Part shown: in pieces, positions 41,966 through 52,548 of the stretch
Layout: each line of letters begins with the position of its first letter
Position numbering within the stretch: the first letter of the stretch is position 1
Origin: Mesostigma viride
Lineage: Eukaryota; Streptophyta; Mesostigmatophyceae; Mesostigmatales; Mesostigmataceae
Assembly (NCBI GenBank): GCA_009746045.1
Contig: RPFO01000076.1
Span: 2,208,479 to 2,272,478 of the forward strand
Length of the DNA stretch: 64,000 nucleotides
Direction: 5' to 3'
Translations under genes and position numbers: made by a program
Notes under the pieces: model-generated
Database searches by the model: none
The model's input: the letters and a program-made list of their open reading frames with translations, nothing else
What the model was told of the DNA's origin: nothing

Positions 41966-43479
41966 TTAGCAATTACCGCTTGTGCAATGAATGACCCGCT
42001 TGAAGTTGTTGGGACACAGATGGAACTCGTCAATAAAATGTCGGATCTTCAGGTGAACCCAGTACGGTAACTTGAGAAACGGCTCGGGCTGCTTTTTTAG
42101 AGTAGCACAGTACTTCAGGTAGCCAGCATGGTCCATCTCCTGAACAACAGGAGCGTGAGCCGGCCGGCGGGGGTCACCCTCGGGAAACATGCGGTCATTG
42201 CCAAGGAGAACGATACGGCCATTTGAGATAAAAACCCCACGCCACTGATCACCATGTAGGACGCATCGATAGTACCCTGCATCTGGAATGTGTAGTGACT
42301 TGGAGTATGCCGGGTAGTCGTGAATTATGCCAGCAAGAATGGACCTCACAAATGTCGTAGTGTAAACACCGGCCACGTCCAGCGTCACATCACAAATGCA
42401 ATACCCCTTCCAGAATACCAGGAAGACCTCAGCGATCAAGTCTTATAAAATGCTCATGTTTTTCGGCGCCTTCCCCTTCATGCATAGCACCAACAAGAAG
42501 CACCATCGGGCAAAAACGCCCATTGACCATGACCCACTCGGGCAAGTTCACGCAGGATACAAAGGCTGGCCAACTGCTGTGAGTATCCATAAAACTCCTT
42601 GGACATACACCATCAAAATTCAAAAGGAAGATGGTGTTCCGCGGCTGGCTGCGAAAGTCCCAGTTGTTCTTGTTGATGTGCTGAATCATTGGCACGGCTG
42701 TCTGCACGAACAGGTCCATGCACAAGAAACACCAGACGTAAAAAGAAAGCTATCCATCAGAGTAGTACAAACAAAAGATACGCGCCAGAGGAAAAATCTT
42801 GAACTTGATACTTTGGCACACATTGCATAACAGAAGGCGTAGAAACAAGTGCAAACCTGCCTTTCAAGCCTTCCACAACGCGCGTGGATGAGTCTGGCTC
42901 CCTGTTTTCATGGTTCGCAGCGTACTGAAGGGCTTCCGCCCTGTCCGGGACTCGGAACCAGGCCCTAATCCGATCCATCAGGGGGAAGTGCCTAACCTGG
43001 CGATGCGCTTTCCGCGAGTTGACGATGTCACCGTTTCTGTCCGTGTAAGTCTCGTAGCGCGACAGCTTGCAAAGAGGGCAGATCTTAGTGGTCTTGTCCT
43101 TGTACAAGAAACCCTCGCATGGGCAGGCATCGTACACCCTGTACCCCAAGCCCAAGCCTTTGATCACTTTCCGTGCCTTCGAGATACTGTCGGGCAGAGT
43201 GTTGCCCGCGGGGAGAACGTTTCCCAACAGCTCAAAGAGCTCATCTGCAAAGGTCTGAGGGCATGAGTTTTCCCCCATTAGAGTCAGCAGTTGCAATGTA
43301 AACATCAACGCCTTGCTCGAAGAGCCTGGGTACAATGGCGTATCGTCCTTGACTCTCGCCACTGCTTCGTCATAATTTTTAGCAAACAGGCGTGCTGCAT
43401 CCTCTCCACTGCCCGACCCGTCGTCAGGTTCCTCGCACATAAATTCGTCGACTGTCTGTCCTTGACGCATTTCAAACAA
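41966..43479 (-). pseudogene. CACTA (En/Spm) TNP2-type transposase relic
   Basis: Three minus-strand pieces. Frame 43479-42757: KARKVIKGLGLGYRVYDACP, CEGFLYKDKTTKICPLCKLS, RQVRHFPLMDRIRAWF, matching the TNP2 domain start (LGL.Y..I.AC...C.LY...CP.C..SR). Frame 42725-42429: QPRNTIFLLNFDGVCPRSFM, SSWPAFVSCVNLPEW. Frame 42439-41966: DLIAEVFLVFWKGY, RSILAGIIHDYPAYSKSLHI, with the conserved D-x-P-A. An intron between the first two pieces is plausible (donor near 42858, acceptor near 42712). Pieces two and three are joined by a frameshift near 42450. Terminal CACTA repeats were not found, so this is a relic. The frame at 44029-43472 may be a 5' exon but has no recognised domain. Confidence 0.8.
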
Positions 43480-44235
43480 TCTCTAGATGGAGGGCCGCCA
43501 TCGACCGTTGATGGTCAATGCCGGCGGCCCCTCCGTGGCTAACCAGTTGCCATCGGGCGCACAAATCGAGCCACGCTGCATGGGACGCCTGCGGCAGTGA
43601 GACCACTGTCCGCTCACTAATCGACAGTGAGCATGAAATCCGGCTCTGTCCACATTTCCAGGAACACATCCACCAGAATTTCGCGATAAAACTGAGGAAG
43701 CCTGGAGGATGACCAATGCAACTGGACCATGTAGGTCTCCATTGCTCAATTAAGGAAGGGAAAGGAGATATCCAGAAATTTGGCCAGCTAGCATGTGTGT
43801 CGATGTAACTGATCGGCTCGAGTCCGGTATCCATGGGTGGGTAGCAAAAGCCGACCGCCATCTTTCTGGTGCCTGCCTGCGTGCCACCCGCCACCGTGAT
43901 AGCCGCGAAGTCGCCCGTTGCAAGTTTGAGTCTGCTCGCCAACGCTTTCGATGTCGTCGATCCCTTTTGATCGAACGGACATTTTCTCAGGGCTGCCATT
44001 TGCCCCACAAACCTGGGCCAGTCATTCAAATGGTAGATATAACGGTCAGTGTACGGTGGTATTGGTCAGTCACGGGCTCATTGGTAGAAGTCTACTGAAA
44101 CGGTACAGCCTTAGCTCCTGCTGAGGCCTCTGTACATGTACCGAGCAGTACGGAGTTTAGCCGATCCGCACGCAGCCGCGCGGGGCGTGCGGGCCGGCCG
44201 TTTGTGTAGCTGCCGTTGGTGGCTTTTGGCGAAAG

Positions 44236-44649
44236 ACTCGGATTTCTTTGAAAAGAGTTTCTCGAAGTGAGGCGGGGAATAAGGCCGCTCACGGGAGCCG
44301 CCTGGATGGTCGGCTGAACCGGGCGGGTTTGGCAGATGTAACCGGATTTGGCTAATGGCTGGCGACCTGGAATTGTTAGTAGGGGCAGTGGCCCTATTGT
44401 GCTACAATCTCGAAACAATCTTATGCTTAAAGTTTGACAGGGCCGGGTTTGTTGAACCGGTTTGTTGAATGATAATTAGAACCTTTCGGAAAGGGTATTT
44501 GATTGGTTGTTGTTTTTGTGGTACGGTAGGTGTCGCTACATTCTCAGGTTGGCGTGTTAAGTTAAGCTCGGTTGCTGATGTCAGCCCCGTGCTAGGGCAG
44601 TTTGACTACTTTGGCGGCGTAGTGACATTGTTGTGGTCTTTTTTCTTGT
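44236..44649. repeat. Segmental duplication block A, copy 1
   Basis: ~414 bp from TCGGATTTCTTTGAAAAGAG to GTCTTTTTTCTTGT, identical by eye to 45657-46069. No coding domain is recognised in either copy. The two are direct repeats from a tandem duplication with breakpoint at 45656/45657. Confidence 0.95.
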
Positions 44650-45532
44650 AAACGTTGGCTGAGCGCCGACGGCTGAGGCTATGGCGGTACAAGAAGTGCC
44701 TCACCAGCCTTGCGCTCAGCATGGGTGCGGGGCTAAAATTTGTTAACCAAATTTCCGGCATCCATGATCCCTGGCTGCTTAAGGCGGTTGGGATTCATGG
44801 CTGCCACTGGCCCGGAATTAATGTCCGGGTGATCGGGGTTTAAATGCGAAGCGGGGGCTGATGCATTATTTAATGGCTGGTTTGTTTGAAAGAAACGGCC
44901 AGCTGGCCGGGTTGGGCAAGGGCTAGCTTGCTTGATGGTTCTGTACCTGGGGATGCTTGCGCCTCGGGTTGGGCTGTCGGCAGGCTGGCCTGCCTTTGAG
45001 TTGTCTCGTACCTGGAAATGCTTGCATTCCGGGTTGGGCTTGGCTTGAGGGCCGCCGCGGCTCGGGGGGTAAAAAATTTAAGTCACCGTTGTGGGACACG
45101 GAGCCTCGGCGCAGGAGGCAAGGGCTGAAAACCAACTTGATTTCGTAATCAGTGGTATTTCCACTTTTTTGTACGGAAGGAGTGTTTATGTGCTCGGCAC
45201 TAGGTTGGTTGCTCTTCAAAAAAGTTGTAAACTGGGCGTCGGCTGGAATCAGCGGCGCCAGTCAGCAGCTTTTGCTTTGACTTTGTGTTCCGCGACAGCA
45301 CCCCTTAGCGGACCAGAGAAGAGGTCGGCAACGAGGTCAGCGGGGGCCCCCGAGTGGGGTCAAAAATGCGAGCTGTGTCGATTGACAGTGCATGAATTTT
45401 TGTGCATTCACAGTCGCTGGGAATTAAATCTGTTTTCTGGCAACGGAGAGCGCCCATCGCGACAGGACAGCTTTTGACGGGAAAGGAAATGGTGCTTCTT
45501 TAGCGGACCGGAGGGCCAGGAAGGGGAGGTTG
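44650..45532. other. Spacer within duplication unit 1, no gene seen
   Basis: Contains a degenerate internal repeat (GTACCTGGGGATGCTTGCGC / GTACCTGGAAATGCTTGCAT near 44941 and 45008). No domain-bearing frame. This segment is missing from unit 2, where 39 bp (46070-46108) replace it. Confidence 0.4.
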
Positions 45533-46182
45533 GGTAATCGCGAGCCATGCCTAAGGAGTTCTTAATAGCGGTTCTGTAACCGCTACCTGTCTGTATGCAT
45601 CTACTTATTGTTTTAACAAAGATGCTGGTGACTATGGTGAGCAAACGGGTGTATGAATCGGATTTCTTTGAAAAGAGTTTCTCGAAGTGAGGCGGGGAAT
45701 AAGGCCGCTCACGGGAGCCGCCTGGATGGTCGGCTGAACCGGGCGGGTTTGGCAGATGTAACCGGATTTGGCTAATGGCTGGCGACCTGGAATTGTTAGT
45801 AGGGGCAGTGGCCCTATTGTGCTACAATCTCGAAACAATCTTATGCTTAAAGTTTGACAGGGCCGGGTTTGTTGAACCGGTTTGTTGAATGATAATTAGA
45901 ACCTTTCGGAAAGGGTATTTGATTGGTTGTTGTTTTTGTGGTACGGTAGGTGTCGCTACATTCTCAGGTTGGCGTGTTAAGTTAAGCTCGGTTGCTGATG
46001 TCAGCCCCGTGCTAGGGCAGTTTGACTACTTTGGCGGCGTAGTGACATTGTTGTGGTCTTTTTTCTTGTCCCACCCACCCACCCTCTTTGGTGGCCTGGT
46101 CTGCGCGGGTAATCGCGAGCCATGCCTAAGGAGTTCTTAACAAAGATGCTGGTGACTATGGTGAGCAAACGGGTGTATGAAG
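45533..46182 (+). repeat. Duplication blocks B1, A2 and B2
   Basis: B1 (45533-45656) and B2 (46109-46182) share GGGTAATCGCGAGCCATGCC-TAAGGAGTTCTTAA and continue identically, except that B1 carries a 47-bp insertion flanked by TTAA. A2 (45657-46069) lies between and equals 44236-44649. B2 holds the first coding bases of the gene at 46122. In B1 the insertion disrupts the same start. Confidence 0.9.
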
Positions 46183-48527
46183 TTCAAAAATTTATGGCGT
46201 GGGATGCTTCCAGGTTCGTCGATCTGCTGAATCCAACGGCGGACAGAGGCAGGTGCAGTGCGTCATGTATACGTTGGCACCGTCTCCGTTTGCAAAACGG
46301 GGAGATTCCGGGCTTTGCCAGCCTTGGTCATCTGCATGGTGGTGTGCGACCGAACGTTGTAAATGCCGAGAAAGGTAGCAGTGCTCCGACCAGCTCACGT
46401 GTGCAGTGACGAGGAGTGGGAGCGATTTGATGCAAAAGCGACCGAAGACGAAACGCCGAAACAAAACGTTGGTCCCACGGAATATGAAAAGACCTTAAGA
46501 GTGCAAATAACGACCTTTGGCCGTGCATACCTGGTTGAAGGGTATGTCCTCAAGGAACAGGATGGCAAGATGGTGGAGGCGCTGATTAACCGGGTAAAGA
46601 AGAGCTGCAGTAACTTTCTAGAAACAGCTGTGGGTGACGACAACCGTGCCGAGCTAGATAAGTATGAGGCATCATGCTGGGTGCTAGATCCCACGACTGG
46701 TGAGCTCACCCCCAGAAGCCCAAGGGCTCCAAACCGAAAGCTTTAAACGTTGACGAATTTGTAAGGAAGGAGCTGAGCCGGTGGCTGAGCGACGCGAGCT
46801 CCAAAAAGCGGCAGAGTGCTGGCGCCGAGGACGAGGATGATGACGGCGACCTGAAGGAAAATCGACAAGCGCTGGGCGACGTGACGAACATGCCAAAAGT
46901 AATAACGCTATCTTTAGCAACAGGAGTCTGCAAGCTTCTTGGTTTTTTCTTTCATCGCGGGTCTGCGACTTCCCGAATGTTAACGTCTTTATTCCATGCC
47001 CCGCCCTCTGCTTGCAGGCAATTCCTGCTGCCAAGCCGGCGGCCAAGCCGGAGGTCAAGCCGGAGGTCAAGCCGGAGGCCAAGCCTGTGCAGCATGCCAC
47101 AGGCTGCCGAGCAGATGAAATTCGGAGACTCAGAGCTCGGCTCCAAGCCCTTGAGGAGGAATTAGGGCACGAAGTCGCAGGGTCCGCGCCTCCACCTGTG
47201 CAGGCATCGGGTGTGAGGCCGCCGCCTCCGGTGGCCAAGAAGGTTGTACCGCCGCCCCCTCCCGTTGGCAAGCAGCCTGTCATGCCGCCCCCTCCGGTGG
47301 CCAAGAAGGTTGTACCGCCGCCCCCTCCCGTTGGCAAGCAGCCTGTCATGCCGCCCCCTCCGGTGCCCAACAACGCTGTGCAGCCGCCCCCTCCGGTGCC
47401 CAACAACACCGTGGAGCCGCCCACTCCGGTGCCCAAGCTGGCCGACCTGCCAATGCCGGATGGTCTCCCACCTGCTCGTGTGCCTGCCATCGGGCCAGAT
47501 GTATTCGAGCCCATCACGTCGCGCCCCGCCATCAACAAGCCGGCCGCCAGCAAGAAGCCGGCCGCCAGCAAGAAGCCGGCTGCAAAGCGAAAGCTTCCTA
47601 GTGGTCCCGTGGACTTGGGGCTTGCGCACTATCTGAGCACCTTACTGCCAACCGCGGTGGTTCAAGAGCGACCGGGCCCTGGTGGTTTCGGAGAAGCACT
47701 GCACGGGGCCTTCGTGGCACAAAGGTACAAGTACGAGCGCGATGGGGCGCGGCCGGCTGCGTATGTTTGGGAACCTGGTAAAGTGGTGGAGGTGAAGGCG
47801 AAGCTCAAGAGCCCTTACGGCACGCGGTTTGTGGAGCGCGATGGGGGCTCGCAAATGTTGTTTGTTGACTTCGCCACGATGCATTATGGTGACGCCGAGG
47901 GCAACGAGAATGCGTGGGTCTTGCTGGGCAAGTTACGTGACTGACGACGACCTGAGAAGCGCACGTGCGAAATTGAAGGAGAATTGGGGGCCAGCAGAGG
48001 AGGAGGAGGAGGTGTCGGATGAGTATGTACTGGCCAAGCGGGCGCGGCAGCCACCCAAGGAGATTAGGCGTCTGCCGGTGCTCCCTCCGCGCCAGCGATC
48101 TCGCCTGCCTCTAGCTCTTCCGCCGCAACGGCGTCTGCCGGTGCTCCCTCCGCGCCAGCGATCCCGCCTGCATGCCTCTAGCCCTTTGGCCGCAACGGCG
48201 TCTGCCGGTGCTCCCTCCGCGCCAGCGATCCCGCCTGCCTCTAGACCTTCGGCCGCAACGGCGTCTGCCGATGCTCCCTCCGCGCCAGCGATCCCGCCTG
48301 CCTCTAGACCTTCGGCCGCAACGGCGTCTGCCGGTGCTCTTTCTGCACCTCCCGCCATGGCTCCTGCAGCTTCCAGTGAATGTGAACCTCCCGCACCACC
48401 AGATCTCACCGAGGCGGAACTGGAGCTTGCCGCGCTCAAGGCCATGATGGCAAAAGCGCAGCGGAAGGTGGAGCTGGAGCGGCAAGCGAAGGAGTCCCAG
48501 AGTCAGACTCCTGATCCGGTAATTTAG
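46122..48527 (+). CDS. Unidentified spliced gene, Pro-rich with coiled-coil segments, frames disturbed
   Basis: Exon 1 46122-46252 (MPKEFLTKMLVTMVSKRVYE) joins exon 2 at 46407 in frame (TADRG-SDEEWERFDAKATED). Exon 2 reads to ~46700, then a one-base loss is needed to continue as KPKGSKPKALNVDEFVRKEL up to a donor at ~46898. Exon 3 begins 47018 after GCTTGCAG with AIPAAKPAAKPEVKPEVKPE, then a short helix (RRLRARLQALEEELGHEV), PPPPV repeats (47215-47440) and KKPAASKKPAAKRK. A compact Lys/Gly-rich domain (~47600-47944) follows: YVWEPGKVVEVKAKLKSPYG, MLFVDFATMHYGDAEGNENA. After a stop at 47944 another frame continues with acidic, Ala/Pro-repeat (48061-48340) and helical (LELAALKAMMAKAQRKVELE) sequence to 48527. 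Family not recognised. It may be a host gene or an element-encoded chromatin or nucleic-acid-binding protein. Frame breaks suggest a pseudogene or assembly errors. Confidence 0.5.
48061..48340 (+). repeat. ~63-bp coding minisatellite
   Basis: About five tandem copies of a ~60-63-bp unit (TCTGCCGGTGCTCCCTCCGC, GCCAGCGATCCCGCCTGCCT...), reading as SAGAPSAPAIPPASRPSAAT repeats in the downstream frame of the 46-48.5 kb gene. It is also open in other frames because unit length is a multiple of three. Confidence 0.9.
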
Positions 48528-49048
48528 TTGATGTTTTTTCTGAAGCACGTTTTAGCTATGTAGTGATGTGGTGTTGTCACACCCAATTTGGGCGTCACAT
48601 GGCATTGCCATGTGCGTATATTTTTGTTACTCATGTATGTATCACTCTCATGCTAGGCCATGCATCATACCCACAGGCATAACCCATTTCACCATAGGAT
48701 GTTTTGCTGGGCAACAACTATCTGCCGTGCCTGACTGCCCCCCCCCCCCTGCCTTGCTGCCCTTGTGTCCTCTTCAATGGTGGTGCTCTGTGTGCCTGCA
48801 GGCCTCCAGAGCATGAGTGTTGGCAACTGTGTGGCTTTGTTCATGCAAAGAAGCATCATTGATCATGATGACACCTGAAGAAGAAGTAAATTAATTGGCT
48901 GGGCTTGATGCGGCCTAAGTTATTTCACAATGGTGTAAACGTATCGATGAGACGCCCAATGTAGGGCTAAATCCTCATTGTAAAGAGACAACTGTAAATG
49001 AGATGTATTATTATTTCTAATAAAGAAACCATTTGGAATGATGGCCTG
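48528..49048. other. 3' flank, no gene seen
   Basis: AT-richer sequence after the stop at 48527, with a poly-C run near 48740. No feature is identified up to the TTAA element. Confidence 0.4.
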
Positions 49049-50404
49049 TTAACCCCTGGTCCGCCGATGCTATGCATTTGCATAGCAACCCGCGTCACGT
49101 AACTATACCGCGTAAATCCGTGATCTCCGCCGTAAGTGACGTAACGTAAATTGGTCCGACGGTCCAGGGCAGACCCAACATGAATGAAAATGTCAAGGTC
49201 GGGCAGGTAACTGCGCCATAGCCCAGTAAATACCACGTGCATCATAGAGCTGTCACGTGACTTTTGCTAACATTTTTTACCGTTGAGCGCGCGTATACGA
49301 GATATGGCTGTCAACGTGCCATTTTGGTGAAAAGTTTGGGTTCCGCAGCTTGAAATGGGTCAGATGATGACCCCTGAACGATGATGCATTATTTTGGTAC
49401 GTCAAGAATGATCAGATTCACGGAACTGGGGAAATGCGCAGAGGTAATTACCTCTGTATTGGTCGTCACCATCAGACAAGAAGTCCCAGTTGGTATCACC
49501 GGTTTCTTTTTGGTTTCTTGGTAGCTTGCGTCTGCCTGGGCCTTCCACTGTTTTACGGAAGTCCGCTGCAGGATCTGCTGGGAACGTCGACGCGTTAGAC
49601 GTCATCTTTGCATAGATGATCAACATGGTAATGATGATGGATGCATGGATACAGCAGCTATGGCCGCCTCTGCCACTAGCATTAGAATCCGTGACGTATG
49701 AGCATGTCGGCCAGCGGAACCCGGCCAGGTCATGATCGAGGCAGGTACGGCAATTCGTTTTCGTGTTGTTTGAATGGAAACTCGTACATTTATACATGTC
49801 TCATGTTGGATACATGAGTGGTAATTGCAACAGCTTTCCATGCCTGCTCAAGGAGGTGTTTTAGCCATTATATTGCACATTTTGGGGCATTTCTTGGCGG
49901 GATACCGTTCAGTGAGTGCAAGGTGGCGTCATATTTGTATTCCAGCATATTTGGCAGTCAATTGTGGTCAATTATATTGCCTCATTGTATGATATGGCAT
50001 AGTAGGCTGTTTGTGTGCGCGTAAGCCACACACGTAAACGCGGGCATTGTATGGGTCAAATGGGCTATCCGGGTGGTTTGACCAAAGGAAAGCACCATTG
50101 GACTATCCAACTAAATTGTCCAATGTTGGGTTTGAGGTTTCTGACTCTCCCCTGAAAAAAATGGGGGGATATACTTTTTCTGTGGCACAAAATGATCGTC
50201 TTTTGGCTCACTTTGACTTAATTTATCATCCAAAATACTCATTAGACTCATGATATTAGTGCATATTCTGAAAGCCCTTGAAGTGTAGATACTCGTAGCA
50301 TCTTGGTTGGGGGTATTTGTCCAAGTTGTGGCCTATGAGTTATGATTTTTTTCATTTTCAGGGGTCTGAAAGTGCCTAAAATGGCTTGGCGGACCATGGG
50401 TTAA
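49049..50404. mobile_element. TTAA element 3, non-autonomous piggyBac-like, 1.36 kb
   Basis: TTAA at 49049-49052 and 50401-50404. Inverted termini are CCCCTGGTCCGCC on the left and CCCATGGTCCGCC on the right (as reverse complement). A palindrome (GCTATGCATTTGCATAGC) sits just inside the left end. No transposase is recognised. The termini differ from elements 1 and 2 after the first five bases, so it may be a distinct subfamily. Confidence 0.75.
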
Positions 50405-50562
50405 GCGTTTCTTAACAGTGCTTATGTTGTAATGCTGGCAAATCTGCATTTCCCCCTTTTTTATCACTGTCATTTTTACCACTTTGTGGCGTTTTTTTAC
50501 CACCCTCATTTTTACCACTTTGTGGCGTGTTTTTACCACCCTCACTTTTACCACTTTGTGGC

Positions 50563-50755
50563 TGTTACGTCGCGTAACAATCTGTCACAGTTACGGACGT
50601 AAATTAGGTCTGTCGCCTCAGTCGTTCGTAGGTTTACGTGTAGCTTGTACCGGTGGACACTGTTGTCCCGGTACTGTGGTGCATTGGATGCATTTGGCGT
50701 CGCGCCGCGTACTTTAGTAGTGGTCCTTATCCTTCGGGTAGAATGTAGTGGACCA
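50563..50755 (+). repeat. ~193-bp dispersed repeat, copy 2
   Basis: Inverted match to 24569-24762, starting at the GTTACGTCGCGTAAC palindrome and ending GGTCC/AAG. Directly followed by the Copia A-related hairpin segment. Confidence 0.85.
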
Positions 50756-50769
50756 AGTTGCAATCTGTT

Positions 50770-50812
50770 GCATGCACCAGTTTATACACGCATTTCGGTA
50801 AACTGGTGCATG
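50770..50812. repeat. 15-bp-arm hairpin with inverted loop
   Basis: GCATGCACCAGTTTA ... TAAACTGGTGCATGC around a loop TACACGCATTTCGG. The homologous site at 3797-3838 has only the right arm, and the loop is in the opposite orientation (CCGAAATGCGTGTA). Confidence 0.8.
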
Positions 50813-50904
50813 CGTTAATCGGCGTGTGCTGTTGTCCATTCCTTCTCGCAATGTGGTGATAACAGCTGAGGGATTGCAGCACGGCCACTACCCACCAGAG
50901 ATAG
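50804..50904 (+). mobile_element. Copia A fragment, left of insertion
   Basis: Matches Copia A at ~712-807 (TTAATCGGCGTGTG ... CCACCAGAGATAG), encoding an integrase region. It is interrupted at GATAG by the full-length Copia B and resumes at 59235. Confidence 0.9.
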
Positions 50905-51544
50905 AGTTAGAAAGAGCTCCCAACGTATGTGAGCTCTTGGTCTTTCACAGCGCGTCTTAGCCAATGTTGCAAGGCAGCAACCTTAAATCTGTTCACCAGG
51001 CCACGACCACAATGGGCACTTCCACGACCAAGGTGGCACCCACGGTTCGTGCTTTCCGAGATAGCTGGTCATCCCCCATGACCAAGCTATATCCTTTGCG
51101 TTGTTCCTCGTTCCCATCGGCATGACGAGGCACGTGCAGGCGTGCAAGCAAATCCACAACGTCCACTGGCATCATTGCAGAGCCAGGACGTACTGGATTT
51201 GCCTAGACTCTGCAACCTAGGAAGTACAGGACCTGTCACAGGCCTGCAAGGTCTAGTATCCTTGCAGCCCTGTGCCAGCTACCCTACTAGTCACAGGCTG
51301 CTGCTCCTCCTGGTCTACGTGGACCACAGTCACGTGATAGACAGGCTAAGCCTGTGCAGGCACGGCCTGCCACGTGTCCTGTCCACTACATCAGAAGACT
51401 GCACCCTAGTCGGCTACGGATGGCTAGGACTTCGGGACTTGATATCTTTCTCGTCCCTTGTCTGTTTCAGGCGGTCAGCACGGCGTTGGAAAGGTCTTTC
51501 CAAACTGCATCCACTTAGCATATTGGTTGCCCAAAATGCTAACT
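50905..51544 (-). repeat. Copia B 3' LTR
   Basis: 640-bp LTR with AGTTAG...CTAACT ends. It differs from the 5' LTR by small indels (an extra G in GCAAGGCAGCAACC; loss of the six bases CTCCAG after CAG at ~51278; GGGACTT against GGGGACTT). Decayed relatives are at 10640-11036 and 34741-34845. Confidence 0.95.
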
Positions 51545-52548
51545 CCAACCCTTTCTTCTTTTGGAGCTGGACCAGCTTGAAACAAGCCTAACCTTGCTTG
51601 TGCCCACTCAGCCACAGACCGCTTGGTCCCTTGGGGTTGATCAGACCTGATAGGGCCCAGGGTCCTGCCTCCTTTTGGGTAACAACATATACGCCCTTGG
51701 ACCAGGCTAGGTGTACTGGCCAGTGAATCAGAGGTCACCCCAGGTTATCCCCTGACCCCTTGGTCAGCTCCCAACCTTTCCTTGGGAACTTGGTGTTAGA
51801 TTAAAGTCAAGGCACATTACCTAGTCCAATGGCTGGGATTAAAGGATGCCAAGAACGTATTATTGTGAGTTCCTGATCTTTCACAGTTATCACAGGCGCC
51901 CGTTCTTATGGCGCCCGCCTTGGCCAGCCTTTCCCTTTATGCTCAAAGAGACTCAGGTAGCACCTACACAAATACTGCCTTATTGGGGAGCCCATGTCTT
52001 CACTGGGTGTTAAGCCCAGGAATCACTCATGCCAGGCTGTGGCTCTGCTGGGGAATTGAACCCCACCCCAACCTCCAGGTTTATAGGTGACCTGGAACTT
52101 ACACAAGAAACATTACAACCATGAAACAACATGAGAATGATGACATGATTATGTTTTATTCAAGCATTATATAACCCAGAATGTGGCTCCCTGGCAACCA
52201 TGTTCCACATGGTCACACAACCAGGTTCTTTATTAGCAACAGGTTGGAAACAAGCACTAGAAAACATATATACAGCAACCTGTAAGAACCAGCATTCGGG
52301 TTGCCCTTGCATGGCCTAACTGTTTGAGGCCAAAGGCGTCGACTTAAGTCCTGGCGACTCTTCTGAACCCCATGGGGAGGGCCAGGCATGATTCTCAGCT
52401 GGTAGGAGTGACATTCCACACCAACTCCTGTCCAGGAGGGTGTACCTAACCCTGAAGGACCGGCTGTCAACCAGTAAGCACCAGTCACCACTTGGTACTT
52501 TGGTCAAGCAGCCCACTGGGGCACCCAAGCTGAAGCAAGGCCTGGTCT
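51545..52548 (-). other. Copia B 3' untranslated region
   Basis: Non-coding between the RNase H stop and the 3' LTR. On the minus strand it contains a tRNA T-arm-like sequence, TGGGGTTCAATTCCCCA (around 52047-52063), also present at ~4407-4423 and, diverged, at ~35492. The GGCGCC-CGTTCTTAT-GGCGCC block near 51895 is a short palindrome-like repeat shared with 35321. Confidence 0.7.

Noticed and set aside
47162..47629. Gly/Arg/His-rich minus-strand ORFs opposite the Pro-rich gene
   Set aside because: They mirror the PPPPV repeat on the other strand and have no independent support.
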